DNA of 64,000 bases from Trichomonas vaginalis G3 (taxonomy: Eukaryota; Parabasalia; Trichomonadida; Trichomonadidae): positions 27,186,082 through 27,250,081 of the forward strand of contig NC_067207.1 of assembly GCF_026262505.1 (NCBI RefSeq), written 5' to 3'. How positions within the stretch are numbered: the first letter of the stretch is position 1; each line of letters begins with the position of its first letter. Positions 27,054-36,620 of this stretch are shown one piece after another. Below the pieces are notes generated by a model. It saw only the letters and a list, made by a program, of their open reading frames with translations, was not told the DNA's origin and searched no databases. A program made the position numbers and the translations under genes.

Positions 27054-28613
27054 ATGAGTGACTTTGAAAGTTGGAAATCACAGAATTTCGGGCAGATTGA
27101 CAGTCTGGCCAAACTAGAGAATATAAGAGCCGTATTTTCTAAAATTTCTCCATTATTTGCATCGCTCTATAAAAATCAAGATAAACCCGACGAATATCTG
27201 AATGATATTTCAGCAGTATTAGCAAAAGTTTTTCCAAATGATACAATCCCAAGCGTATCCGATGTTAATGCATTCACAAAATTCTTATTTGACAAGCAGG
27301 AAGTATTAAATGCAAAATCTATTGATGGTATCAAAAACATCTTCCAATATGTTGATGTTGAATGTCAGATCTTTAGGCCTATCTGGGAATTTGCTGAAGT
27401 TGTTAACGATCCACACTTATTTTTGAAAGTTTTAAGTAATGCTTTCCAAAGACCTCAAAGCTCCCCAATGAAGTTCAACATACAAGTCGTTGAAATGTTA
27501 TTCGACCACTATTGCCCAATGCTTGAGCCAACAAACGTAGATAACGAACAAACGTACGTTTCCAGGATTGAGCTTATTAACGCGTTAATCAACATCTCTG
27601 AGATCCTTACTAAGTGCGATGATGTTGAAAACACCAAAATTGTCTCTCTTTTAAGAACAATTACAAGAATATCCAGAAGATGCAAAGGATTCATTTCTAT
27701 TGAAGCATTTCGTCTTGCTACATCATTGTTCAAGACACACGTTATGAAACTATCGCCAAAAATACAAGCAGACGAATTAATGAAATTTACTTGCGGATAT
27801 CCAAGAAATCATCCACTCCATATGCCAGCTATAAGATTCGGTATCGCTATGCATCCAGAAGCATTCGGTTTCGTTTCGCTAGCAAAGAATATTATTAATG
27901 CCGGAATTATTGACCAAAATGATGTTTCTATCATATCCAGAATTCTTCAGTTAAAGTATGTGAAGAATCCTACCGACGTTTTTAGCACTTTATACAAGGT
28001 TTTCATTGACAACAAGATTTTAGCAAGTTCAGTAAGAGTAACAGTCATGAAGGCATTTCCAAAGTACGAATCAATCTTAGAACTCAAGAATAATACAAAA
28101 CAATTCATTAACAGAATGATTGAATTCATATCTTTCGCATTAAAGATCAAAAAGTACAATCATCGTATACAGCGCTGTGTAGAAATGCTCACTGATTTCT
28201 ATAATCTCGATATTGCTTGGCTTCATACGTTTATTGACGAAAGTTGCGCAAATGGATTTGAATATGGCGGAATTCCACGCGAAACATTAGCTTTCTGCAC
28301 AGGAAACGCCACACCAGATGAAAAGATGAAGGAGGTCTACTCAATTGACGTAAAGAATGTTAATGTCAAAGAATATATCGAAAAAGGTTCAGCAGCAGTT
28401 CAAAAACCAGAACCAACAGGATCTAAACCGAACTCAGCTCGCAGAGGAACATCGAAGAAGCCAACAATTGCTGAAGTTAAAGCAATGTACAGACAAAAAA
28501 TGGCACAAGGAAAATTCACACCTGCAAATGACAGGTCCCTTTTAAAAGCTGCTGCTTGTGCTTGTAAAAATTCTAGTGATGAGGAAGAAAGCGAAGATTC
28601 TACAAGAGATTAA
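27054..28613 (+). CDS. Unknown α-helical host protein, about 519 aa
   Basis: I choose the ATG at 27054 (MSDFESWKSQNFGQ); a frame 15 codons longer exists but begins in a non-coding-like Gly/Phe stretch. The protein is helical throughout, like a repeat-helix scaffold, with no catalytic motif, and ends in a basic disordered segment then an acidic tail (SSDEEESEDSTRD). Its last 37 bases are the start point of the tandem repeat that follows, so copies of its tail recur at 30519, 32459 and 53932. The family is not recognised. Confidence 0.7.
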   Translation: MSDFESWKSQNFGQIDSLAKLENIRAVFSKISPLFASLYKNQDKPDEYLNDISAVLAKVFPNDTIPSVSDVNAFTKFLFDKQEVLNAKSIDGIKNIFQYVDVECQIFRPIWEFAEVVNDPHLFLKVLSNAFQRPQSSPMKFNIQVVEMLFDHYCPMLEPTNVDNEQTYVSRIELINALINISEILTKCDDVENTKIVSLLRTITRISRRCKGFISIEAFRLATSLFKTHVMKLSPKIQADELMKFTCGYPRNHPLHMPAIRFGIAMHPEAFGFVSLAKNIINAGIIDQNDVSIISRILQLKYVKNPTDVFSTLYKVFIDNKILASSVRVTVMKAFPKYESILELKNNTKQFINRMIEFISFALKIKKYNHRIQRCVEMLTDFYNLDIAWLHTFIDESCANGFEYGGIPRETLAFCTGNATPDEKMKEVYSIDVKNVNVKEYIEKGSAAVQKPEPTGSKPNSARRGTSKKPTIAEVKAMYRQKMAQGKFTPANDRSLLKAAACACKNSSDEEESEDSTRD

Positions 28614-28905
28614 ATCATTGTTATTTAATTATTTTTATTCGAGTTGAATAAAGTGATTATTATGTTTGCCGCACTGATGTAAATGTTAAAATCGTGTTTT
28701 TATGAATATATAAACTTCTTGCAAAAGAAATGATTTTAGATATTTCATTTGACATCTTTATAATGGATTAATATGATTATTTTATCAAATGGTAACCTCA
28801 TATACATGATCTCATACTGTAATAGAGCTCCCTCTATTATAGATTCCATTACATATCATATAAAAAAATAAAGAAAAATTTTTCTCCCCGTCTTATTGTT
28901 TTATA

Positions 28906-28914
28906 TCATTTTTT
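28906..28914 (+). promoter_or_regulatory. Inr-like motif before the 449-aa gene
   Basis: TCATTTTTT lies ~20 bases before the ATG and fits the trichomonad initiator pattern. It is repeated before the other two copies and, in unit 3, lies between element B and the gene. Confidence 0.4.
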
Positions 28915-28933
28915 TCGAGGCTACCCTCAGTAA

Positions 28934-30283
28934 ATGACATCTAAGCAAGTCATCCTTATTCAAAAACCACATGATGAAGAGTTACAGGAGTACTTTTCCA
29001 AGAGTGATTTAAAATTCACGAGCTTTTTTGTTGAAAAAGTATGCAACTGCAAAACATTAATCGAATTTCTGAATGCTTCCATTTGTGCACCAGATATATT
29101 TATTAAAAAGTCAATAATGCGCAAATTAATTCATGAATTCCGTTTCAGAGGAAAAAGCTTCATGTTTGCAGATATTAGTAATTCGAACGTAGATTTAAAT
29201 GATCACGATTACATTCTATTTTGCAATAAATACGACTTTTATGGGTATATTTCAAAAGATCAAAAGAAAATTTCCCAAAGTCCACTAAGTATTAATGCTA
29301 TTATTAAGGAAATATTCCCCAGTAGTAAAATTCAAATCAAACCATGGAAGGATTTTCGATTTGGAATTAAAAATGCATTTTACGTGAGATGGCTATATTT
29401 TACAGAGAAAGCTCCTCCTGATTTTCTTAATAACGACTTATATTCGTTTATTCATGACATTTATATCAATTGTATCAATATTGACAGACAAATATCCGAA
29501 TATTTAGTAGCAATTGATGCAATTAATAACAAAAACCCTGTTTCAATTTATTCAAGCAATAAATTCCTTGGATTACTAATAAATTGGTACAAAAACCAGT
29601 CAACACTTCCATTTCCTTTATATTATAAGACATCAGATCAACCAGACCTTATTTTAGAAAGTAAATCTACCAAAGCCGTTTCGGTTTCAAACGAAAAAGA
29701 ACAATATGTTTTCAAAGGCGTAAAAATAGAGAAACCAAATGTTTCATCATTCAAACACAAGAAAGTTGTTGAATTGAATGTGCATAAGCCAACAATTACT
29801 CCATTAAATTTAAGAAAAAGTGATGAAATTGTAAAATCTCCTCCAAAAGAAGAACAAACGACTTCAAACAATACTAATGATCTCTCATTAGTTTATTTAA
29901 TCTCAGAAGGATATAATTTAATGATAAGGCAAGATGGATATCCATGTTTCTGTCCAGCATATGTATCAAAGACGCAACCAATTAAGATAAAAGTTTTAGA
30001 TGCTAAATTTAAACCAATAAACCACAGAATACAATTCTATTGCTACCAAACACCTAAATATTCTTTCAGTGATGAAACGAAAGAAAGTAATATTTATATT
30101 GATGAATATTCAAGTAATATTTCTCTCACGATTTATTTCACTGACGAATTCTACACGAACTTATTTTTTAATTTCCAAATCATTGAAGACTTGAGTTATT
30201 ACACTCAACCAGAGAAATACAGCATTCTCTGCCTTAATCAGAGCCAGATTTGGATTTCTGACAATACTCAGATCAAACAGTAG
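28934..30283 (+). CDS. Unknown host protein, 449 aa, copy 1 (intact)
   Basis: The product has a mixed N-terminal part with short helices (residues ~1-225), a Lys/Ser/Pro-rich linker (~250-310), and a β-prone Tyr/Phe-rich C-terminal half. There is no signal peptide and no membrane helix. I recognise no family; the N-terminal half recalls the helical regions that precede ankyrin repeats in trichomonad proteins, and an ankyrin-like fragment lies downstream, but that link is weak. Copies 2 and 3 at 30876 and 52346 are nearly identical in sequence. Confidence 0.65.
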   Translation: MTSKQVILIQKPHDEELQEYFSKSDLKFTSFFVEKVCNCKTLIEFLNASICAPDIFIKKSIMRKLIHEFRFRGKSFMFADISNSNVDLNDHDYILFCNKYDFYGYISKDQKKISQSPLSINAIIKEIFPSSKIQIKPWKDFRFGIKNAFYVRWLYFTEKAPPDFLNNDLYSFIHDIYINCINIDRQISEYLVAIDAINNKNPVSIYSSNKFLGLLINWYKNQSTLPFPLYYKTSDQPDLILESKSTKAVSVSNEKEQYVFKGVKIEKPNVSSFKHKKVVELNVHKPTITPLNLRKSDEIVKSPPKEEQTTSNNTNDLSLVYLISEGYNLMIRQDGYPCFCPAYVSKTQPIKIKVLDAKFKPINHRIQFYCYQTPKYSFSDETKESNIYIDEYSSNISLTIYFTDEFYTNLFFNFQIIEDLSYYTQPEKYSILCLNQSQIWISDNTQIKQ

Positions 30284-30405
30284 CTATTTTACTTTGTATA
30301 ATAATAATAAAAACATTTTAAAATTGTAGAATTTCAATATTAACTTGATAGAACTTCATATTTATTTCATAACTTATTAAATCAAGAGGTTATAAAGAAA
30401 TAAAA

Positions 30406-30492
30406 GAGAGATTTATATTTAACTTGCTAATAAATGCTGCTGTAGGAAAACTTGATATATTAAAATATCTTATCTACTCAGGTATTTATTAA
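30406..30492 (+). pseudogene. Ankyrin-like gene fragment (unit 1)
   Basis: A 28-codon piece reads NLLINAAVGKLDILKYLIYSG then stops. This is the helix-loop-helix pattern of an ankyrin repeat. It is joined directly to a copy of the 27054 gene tail at 30519, marking the duplication junction. Copies at 32346-32432 and 53819-53905. Confidence 0.5.
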
Positions 30493-30875
30493 GAAGTACA
30501 AGATAAAATCGAAAGTACTGATGAGGAAGAAAGTGAAAATTCTACAAGAGATTAAATTATTGTTATTTAATTATTTTTATTCGAGTTGAATAAAGTGATT
30601 ATTATGTTTGCCGCACTGATGTAAATGTTAAAATCGTGTTTTTATGAATATATAAACTTCTTGCAAAAGAAATGATTTTAGATATTTCATTTGACATCTT
30701 TATAATGGATTAATATGATTATTTTATCAAATGGTAACCTCATATACATGATCTCATACTGTAATAGAGCTCCCTCTATTATAGATTCCATTACATATCA
30801 TATAAAAAAATAAAGAAAAATTTTTCTCCCCGTCTTATTGTTTTATATCATTTTTTTCGAGGCTACCCTCAGTAA

Positions 30876-32223
30876 ATGACATCTAAGCAAGTCATCCTTA
30901 TTCAAAAACCACATGATGAAGAGTTACAGGAGTACTTTTCCAAGAGTGATTTAAAATTCACGAGCTTTTTTGTTGAAAAAGTATGCAACTGCAAAACATT
31001 AATCGAATTTCTGAATGCTTCCATTTGTGCACCAGATATATTTATTAAAAAGTCAATAATGCGCAAATTAATTCATGAATTCCGTTTCAGAGGAAAAAGC
31101 TTCATGTTTGCAGATATTAGTAATTCGAACGTAGATTTAAATGATCACGATTACATTCTATTTTGCAATAAATACGACTTTTATGGGTATATTTCAAAAG
31201 ATCAAAAGAAAATTTCCCAAAGTCCACTAAGTATTAATGCTATTATTAAGGAAATATTCCCCAGTAGTAAAATTCAAATCAAACCATGGAAGGATTTTCG
31301 ATTTGGAATTAAAAATGCATTTTACGTGAGATGGCTATATTTTACAGAGAAAGCTCCTCCTGATTTTCTTAATAACGACTTATATTCGTTTATTCATGAC
31401 ATTTATATCAATTGTATCAATATTGACAGACAAATATCCGAATATTTAGTAGCAATTGATGCAATTAATAACAAAAACCCTGTTTCAATTTATTCAAGCA
31501 ATAAATTCCTTGGATTACTAATAAATTGGTACAAAAACCAGTCACCTTCCATTTCCTTTATATTATAAGACATCAGATCAACCAGACCTTATTTTAGAAA
31601 GTAAATCTACCAAAGCCGTTTCGGTTTCAAACGAAAAAGAACAATATGTTTTCAAAGGCGTAAAAATAGAGAAACCAAATGTTTCATCATTCAAACACAA
31701 GAAAGTTGTTGAATTGAATGTGCATAAGCCAACAATTACTCCATTAAATTTAAGAAAAAGTGATGAAATTGTAAAATCTCCTCCAAAAGAAGAGCAAACG
31801 ACTTCAAACAATACTAATGATCTCTCATTAGTTTATTTAATCTCAGAAGGATATAATTTAATGATAAGGCAAGATGGATATCCATGTTTCTGTCCAGCAT
31901 ATGTATCAAAGACGCAACCAATTAAGATAAAAGTTTTAGATGCTAAATTTAAACCAATAAACCACAGAATACAATTCTATTGCTACCAAACACCTAAATA
32001 TTCTTTCAGTGATGAAACGAAAGAAAGTAATATTTATATTGATGAATATTCAAGTAATATTTCTCTCACGATTTATTTCACTGACGAATTCTACACGAAC
32101 TTATTTTTTAATTTCCAAATCATTGAAGACTTGAGTTATTACACTCAACCAGAGAAATACAGCATTCTCTGCCTTAATCAGAGCCAGATTTGGATTTCTG
32201 ACAATACTCAGATCAAACAGTAG
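30876..32223 (+). pseudogene. 449-aa host gene copy 2, 2-base deletion
   Basis: Identical in layout to copy 1, but near 31543 the sequence AGTCACCTTCC replaces AGTCAACACTTCC. The frame shifts after 225 codons and stops a few codons later; the remaining codons are open in another frame from 31568. Either a young pseudogene or a consensus error, since the sequence at this point differs in all three copies. Confidence 0.7.
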
Positions 32224-32345
32224 CTATTTTACTTTGTATAATAATAAAAAAAACATTTTAAAATTGTAGAATTTCAATATTAACTTGATAGAACTTCATA
32301 TTTATTTCATAACTTATTAAATCAAGAGGTTATAAAGAAATAAAA

Positions 32346-32432
32346 GAGAGATTTATATTTAACTTGCTAATAAATGCTGCTGTAGGAAAACTTGATATAT
32401 TAAAATATCTTATCTACTCAGGTATTTATTAA
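32346..32432 (+). pseudogene. Ankyrin-like gene fragment (unit 2)
   Basis: Copy of 30406-30492 at the end of unit 2. Confidence 0.5.
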
Positions 32433-32726
32433 GAAGTACAAGATAAAATCGAAAGTACTGATGAGGAAGAAAGTGAAAATTCTACAAGAGATTAAATCAT
32501 TGTTATTTAATTATTTTTATTCGAGTTGAATAAAGTGATTATTATGTTTGCCGCACTGACGTAAATGTTAAAATCGTGTTTTTATGAATATATAAACTTC
32601 TTGCAAAAGAAATGATTTTAGATATTTCATTTGACATCTTTATAATGGATTAATATGATTATTTTATCAAATGGTAACCTCATATACATGATCTCATACT
32701 GTAATAGAGCTCCCTCTATTATAGAT

Positions 32727-32732
32727 TCCATT
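32727..32732 (+). repeat. Target site duplication, left, element B (TCCATT)
   Basis: TCCATT precedes AGTAGTGG and recurs at 52257-52262. The uninterrupted GATTCCATTACAT in units 1 and 2 confirms that 6 bp were duplicated. Confidence 0.92.
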
Positions 32733-32973
32733 AGTAGTGGATATGACGGGTTTAGTGACTTTTTTTGTAAATGTAAGAATTCATACGATATTGAACGATT
32801 TTGTATCATTATTTTTGACATATGAAGTAAAAAATGTATGATTCTTACGGTTTTTATTCTTACGTTTTAGAATAAATCAAGATTTAAAAATGTAAGACAT
32901 TTACACTCAACCCATACATGATGTAATAAACACATTAAAAATAATTAACATTAATTTTAAAAATAATTTATTT
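32733..32973 (+). repeat. Left TIR, element B (241 bp)
   Basis: Matches the reverse complement of 52016-52256. Includes the pieces TTTTTATTCTTACG and AAAAATGTAAGACA, the former resembling the element promoter motif. Confidence 0.92.
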
Positions 32974-33106
32974 CATCTTTTATAAAAGAAGCTATATATA
33001 GATGATGTCAGATATTCCGCGATTAATTAAAACAAGTGTTTAAATCATGAATGGAATCAATGGAGTCATAATCAAAGACCTCATAAATGAGAAAAAGAAA
33101 TTGAAA

Positions 33107-33475
33107 CTAATGATTATTTGAATTTATGAAATCAATTATTTGATTCATTCTTTCTTCAATCTCTTCTATTCTTTTTGTTAAATCATCAATTTTCATTAAT
33201 GAGGTGATTCTTGATTGAGGAATAGATTTCAAACTAACCACCCCCTTTATTTTTGAAATTTTGAATCCATCAACTTTAAACATTTTATTCAATTTACATG
33301 TTGTCAATTCTTCAAATAATTTTTTATTATTAGCATAATAGTCATTAAATTCTTCAACAGATGAAAAAATTTTTGTTTCAGTAATTGGTTTAACAACGTT
33401 AATTTTTTGTTGAACATTAACACTTTCATTTATTTCTTCCTCCTCTGTTCCATTTATTTTTAAAATCGGTTTCAT
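33107..33475 (-). CDS. Unknown 122-aa protein with C-terminal coiled coil
   Basis: The start at 33475 follows ATTTTTATTTAATGATAA, the element promoter motif. The C-terminal third is a coiled coil (DDLTKRIEEIEERMNQIIDF), suggesting a multimer. The final 13 codons (MNQIIDFINSNNH) are repeated in inverted position at the other end of the element (51470-51522). Function unknown. The spacer 32974-33106 holds only very short plus-strand ORFs. Confidence 0.6.
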   Translation of the reverse strand: MKPILKINGTEEEEINESVNVQQKINVVKPITETKIFSSVEEFNDYYANNKKLFEELTTCKLNKMFKVDGFKISKIKGVVSLKSIPQSRITSLMKIDDLTKRIEEIEERMNQIIDFINSNNH

Positions 33476-33541
33476 TTATCATTAAATAAAAATTAGAATA
33501 TAAGTGATGAAATATATTTTTTAATTAATATTAAATCAGAA

Positions 33542-33778
33542 ATGGCGGCAGGATTCTTTAAAAAATTATGGGATGGAATTAAGAAAGCTGCAGGTTGGGT
33601 TTATAAAAAGGTTATTAAACCTGTTGCAAACTTTTTGGCACCAGTAGCGAAAACGGCAGGAACTATCATAAGTGGAGTATTAGGTACAAAAGCAGGTAAT
33701 CCAGCGATGGGAGCACAAGCAGGTAACGCAATTGGTGGAATTGCTGAAGGAATACTTAATAAAATAGGTGGTAAATAG
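33542..33778 (+). CDS. Small amphipathic protein, 78 aa (candidate membrane-active virion protein)
   Basis: The N-terminus MAAGFFKKLWDGIKKAAGW is a cationic amphipathic helix with Phe/Trp on one face. A Gly/Ala-rich hydrophobic second half follows (IISGVLGTKAGNPAMGAQAG). It shares the opening with the convergent protein at 33803-34018 (MAAGIFKKLWDRVKRGASK). The pattern recalls membrane-lytic minor capsid proteins released during entry of adenovirus-like particles; this is inference from physical character and from its place beside the MCP. Confidence 0.6.
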   Translation: MAAGFFKKLWDGIKKAAGWVYKKVIKPVANFLAPVAKTAGTIISGVLGTKAGNPAMGAQAGNAIGGIAEGILNKIGGK

Positions 33779-33802
33779 TGGAAAAATAAATAAATATTAT
33801 TT

Positions 33803-34018
33803 TTATCTTAGTATTGGTTGTAGTCTTTGATAAACTTTTTCTCCTTTATTTAAAATTTCTCTTATTGGGGCAGCTTTTGGTGTTATTGATTCAGCTACGT
33901 CACTAATTGCTTCTTTATTCTTAAATATCCAATTTGCACCCTTCTTCAATGTTTCCCAAACTTTACTCGCTCCTCTTTTTACTCTATCCCACAGTTTCTT
34001 AAATATACCTGCAGCCAT
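33803..34018 (-). CDS. Small amphipathic protein, 71 aa, paralogue-like partner of 33542
   Basis: The first ~20 residues (MAAGIFKKLWDRVKRGASKV) share the MAAG-FKKLWD opening with the 33542 protein. The rest is cationic helix without the Gly-rich tail. It is encoded on the opposite strand with 25 bp between stop codons. Probably arose from the same ancestor by inverted duplication, or both were built on a common targeting or membrane helix. Confidence 0.55.
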   Translation of the reverse strand: MAAGIFKKLWDRVKRGASKVWETLKKGANWIFKNKEAISDVAESITPKAAPIREILNKGEKVYQRLQPILR

Positions 34019-34068
34019 AGTTGATTATTTCATTAAAATTAAAAATTCATTTACATCTTTTAATTTTG

Positions 34069-34087
34069 AATTTTTATTTATTAATAA
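34069..34087 (+). promoter_or_regulatory. Element-type promoter motif before the MCP gene
   Basis: AATTTTTATTTATTAATAA touches the MCP start codon; compare 1788-1807 and 50303-50320. Confidence 0.5.
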
Positions 34088-35728
34088 ATGACGACTAACT
34101 ATTTAGTGCCAAACACCAAACCAATTAATGGAAATGTGTTTCATTCATTCGAAAAGATAAATGAAATATTCGCAAAGAATGACGGTAGAAGATATTATAG
34201 AGAACTTGAAAGTTCATGCTATGACTCTGATGCTCCATATTTTGATGATAAACAAACTCATTTAAGAATTACAAATCCGGCTCATGATGTGAACCAATTA
34301 GGTGACACATATATTAAACGCAAAGTTAAAGCAACTCTTGTTTCAAATAAAGCTTTCACATGTGATGCCGCTTTTAAATGTATGCGTTTATTCGTTGGTT
34401 ACAAATCATCAAATCAAAGCTTTAAACAATTAGAAGTAGAAACTGAAAGAGGTGATGCCGGTTATCTTCAGATGGATTGCGCCCGTGAATCTTTTGCATT
34501 TGCAACATATAAACCAAAATCAGAAAGGAAAGTTAAAAAGTTTGTTCATTCGTTATATAATAATGTTCAAAAATATGATAACTCAGTATGTGGTAAATAT
34601 ATTGACCCATCGGAAGTTTTCAAGAAAGCAAATGAAGAAGTTGATGTCACTTTTGATATGATTATTCCGGTAAATGATTTGTTAGCATTTCAGGCGTTCG
34701 ATGATTATCCTAAATCATTTGGCGATATCATTCTTAAATATTATGTTTTCAGGGATACTTTAGTATTTTGTCAGGTTGACCCGTTAAGAGTTGCTGATTT
34801 ACAAAATTACGTTTTTGAAAAGATAACTGATGAAAATTATGAAAAGATTATGAATCATGTTTATAAATATGATCGCAAATTCCAACAAATCGGACTTCCT
34901 GCCAAATTAATTACAGGCTTAGCTGCTACATCTGCTGACGCAACAGTTGATGACGTTATTATTTCATGCATAAAGATGGAAGTTTTAGAGGATAAATGTA
35001 TTACACCAGGATACGGTTTAATTGAAGAATCAGTTAAAGCAATACCACGTTTATTCAGTAAGGAAGATCCATTCATGATACCAGCTCAACATATTGACGT
35101 TCGTTCACTAAATGGAGGTTGCATCACTCCAGAAGGTATTAGCTCAGATTTCTCATATGCTCTTCATAATGTTACAGATGTTGTGTTAACATTTCCGAAA
35201 AATGCAATGCAAAGAACAGTTTTAGAAAATCCAATGCTTCGAGGTCTTCAGGTCACTATAGATTCAAGAAACTTCCCCGATCAAGCGATGACCACAGTGG
35301 GTGACATATTCTTTACACGTATGCTTCAAGCTTCTGATTTAGATGGAGTGAATGAATGCACGGAAGAATATGAGGACTCATTAACTAGACCACTGAATGC
35401 AGATGATGGCACGCCATTAGCTAGAACATGGAAAGACCAAACCTCATTCTTATGCACTATTCCAGTTCAACGTGATGGAGCGGGTATATTCTTTGATGGA
35501 TTAGAAACTTTTAACTCACAAGTTACAGTACAAGTGAAAGCTTATCCAATCATTCAGGGTGAAAATGACACTTACTGTTCAAAGGTGACAAATCCTCCTC
35601 AGGTTTGGTTTACTAGGACTACATATTGGACATGGACACCGGATGAAGGTTTGAAATATCATTCAACAGGTACACCACCACAGTATAGAAGTTCATATGA
35701 TGAAATATTGATGAATAGAAATGTTTAA
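34088..35728 (+). CDS. Major capsid protein candidate (double jelly-roll type), 546 aa
   Basis: Intact ORF between the small amphipathic genes and the packaging ATPase. It is β-prone throughout and has no enzyme motif. A block near residue 198 (IPVNDLLAFQAFDDYPKSFG) matches the counterpart in element A. A C-terminal region with WFTRTTYWTWTPDEG precedes the end. Size, place next to the ATPase and conservation across elements fit the double jelly-roll MCP known from Mavericks, which would build an icosahedral shell. I cannot check the fold here. Confidence 0.7.
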   Translation: MTTNYLVPNTKPINGNVFHSFEKINEIFAKNDGRRYYRELESSCYDSDAPYFDDKQTHLRITNPAHDVNQLGDTYIKRKVKATLVSNKAFTCDAAFKCMRLFVGYKSSNQSFKQLEVETERGDAGYLQMDCARESFAFATYKPKSERKVKKFVHSLYNNVQKYDNSVCGKYIDPSEVFKKANEEVDVTFDMIIPVNDLLAFQAFDDYPKSFGDIILKYYVFRDTLVFCQVDPLRVADLQNYVFEKITDENYEKIMNHVYKYDRKFQQIGLPAKLITGLAATSADATVDDVIISCIKMEVLEDKCITPGYGLIEESVKAIPRLFSKEDPFMIPAQHIDVRSLNGGCITPEGISSDFSYALHNVTDVVLTFPKNAMQRTVLENPMLRGLQVTIDSRNFPDQAMTTVGDIFFTRMLQASDLDGVNECTEEYEDSLTRPLNADDGTPLARTWKDQTSFLCTIPVQRDGAGIFFDGLETFNSQVTVQVKAYPIIQGENDTYCSKVTNPPQVWFTRTTYWTWTPDEGLKYHSTGTPPQYRSSYDEILMNRNV

Positions 35729-35752
35729 AATTATAAATTTATTTTTGATTAA

Positions 35753-36580
35753 ATGGATTTAAATTCATCCACCCCTTATGAAGAATTAGCAGGAGTATAT
35801 AATACATACGTAGATGATATGATTAATGAAGCATTGAGTGATAATAAACATGCTCTATCTAAGGAAAAATTAATGAAAATTCCATATTCTGAATGTTACT
35901 TAAATTCAATCACTGCAGCAATTGGTAAACAAAATAAAGGTAAAACATTAACGATATTAAAACAAATTATCATTATTGCTAACACTTCCCCCTATTCACA
36001 TGTGTTAATTTATATCAACCGTTCAGGTTCACCTTCAGATGATACATTTGAATCTTTAAAGCATTTAATCAAAATTCCAATTATTTATTTATCACAAGAA
36101 GAAGCAGAAGATTATTTAAAAAACTTTTTAATGTATAAAGAATTATATAATACAATCAAGAAGCAAGGATTAGAGGATAAAATTATTGATAAACAACAGG
36201 ATGAATTATTTGAAACACTTTCCATTTCAAATTTTGATAAAGAATTTTTGCATTCACTCATTTTTCTAGATGATGCAGTGAAATCAAAACTAATAACAAA
36301 TGAGAAATCATATTTTAATCAGTTATTAACTCAATGTCGACACATTCAGTGTTCATTTTTTATGGCTGTTCAATATTTCAAAGCATTAAGCACAAACATT
36401 AAATCAAATCTATCAACACTTTTCATTTTCAGTGGGTTTAGTCGTCAACAGTTGAACGTTATGCTTTATCAAGTGAATTTACCAATGAGCATTAATGAAC
36501 TTTACATACAATATCAGCAATTAGGTGAACATGGAAAAATAATAGTTGATTTAAATAAAGGGGGTGTTAAATTTGATTAA
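35753..36580 (+). CDS. Packaging ATPase (FtsK/HerA-type), 275 aa
   Basis: Walker A is GKQNKGKT at residues 58-65 and Walker B SLIFLDDA at 168-175, followed by a CRHIQCSFFMAVQ strand-helix and a FIFSGFSRQQ sensor-like segment. This is the arrangement of the A32-type genome-packaging ATPases of Mavericks, virophages and PRD1-lineage viruses. The Gly-Lys-Thr core is intact. It lies 25 bp after the MCP on the same strand, with its own T-rich promoter-like spacer. Confidence 0.85.
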   Translation: MDLNSSTPYEELAGVYNTYVDDMINEALSDNKHALSKEKLMKIPYSECYLNSITAAIGKQNKGKTLTILKQIIIIANTSPYSHVLIYINRSGSPSDDTFESLKHLIKIPIIYLSQEEAEDYLKNFLMYKELYNTIKKQGLEDKIIDKQQDELFETLSISNFDKEFLHSLIFLDDAVKSKLITNEKSYFNQLLTQCRHIQCSFFMAVQYFKALSTNIKSNLSTLFIFSGFSRQQLNVMLYQVNLPMSINELYIQYQQLGEHGKIIVDLNKGGVKFD

Positions 36581-36620
36581 CTTTTTATAATTAATTTTTA
36601 TTTTTTATTTATAATTAAAC

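Larger units (their letters stand above)
28577..30518 (+). repeat. Tandem host unit 1 (1942 bp)
   Basis: Begins at TGATGAGGAAGAAAG inside the 3' end of the 27054 gene and ends with an ankyrin-like gene fragment at 30406-30492. It contains an intact 449-aa gene and an undisturbed copy of the Maverick target (GATTCCATTACATATC near 28850). Confidence 0.88.
30519..32458 (+). repeat. Tandem host unit 2 (1940 bp)
   Basis: Nearly identical to unit 1, with an undisturbed Maverick target near 30785-30800. It differs by a 2-base deletion in the 449-aa gene and a few substitutions. Confidence 0.88.

Noticed and set aside
29638-29871. 77-codon antisense ORF inside the 449-aa host gene, present in all three copies
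   Set aside because: Conserved only because the copies are near identical; it mirrors the Lys-rich linker of the sense protein.
33001-33120. Two very short plus-strand ORFs between the element B TIR and the first gene
   Set aside because: 13 and 24 codons, no promoter motif and no domain; not enough to support a gene.
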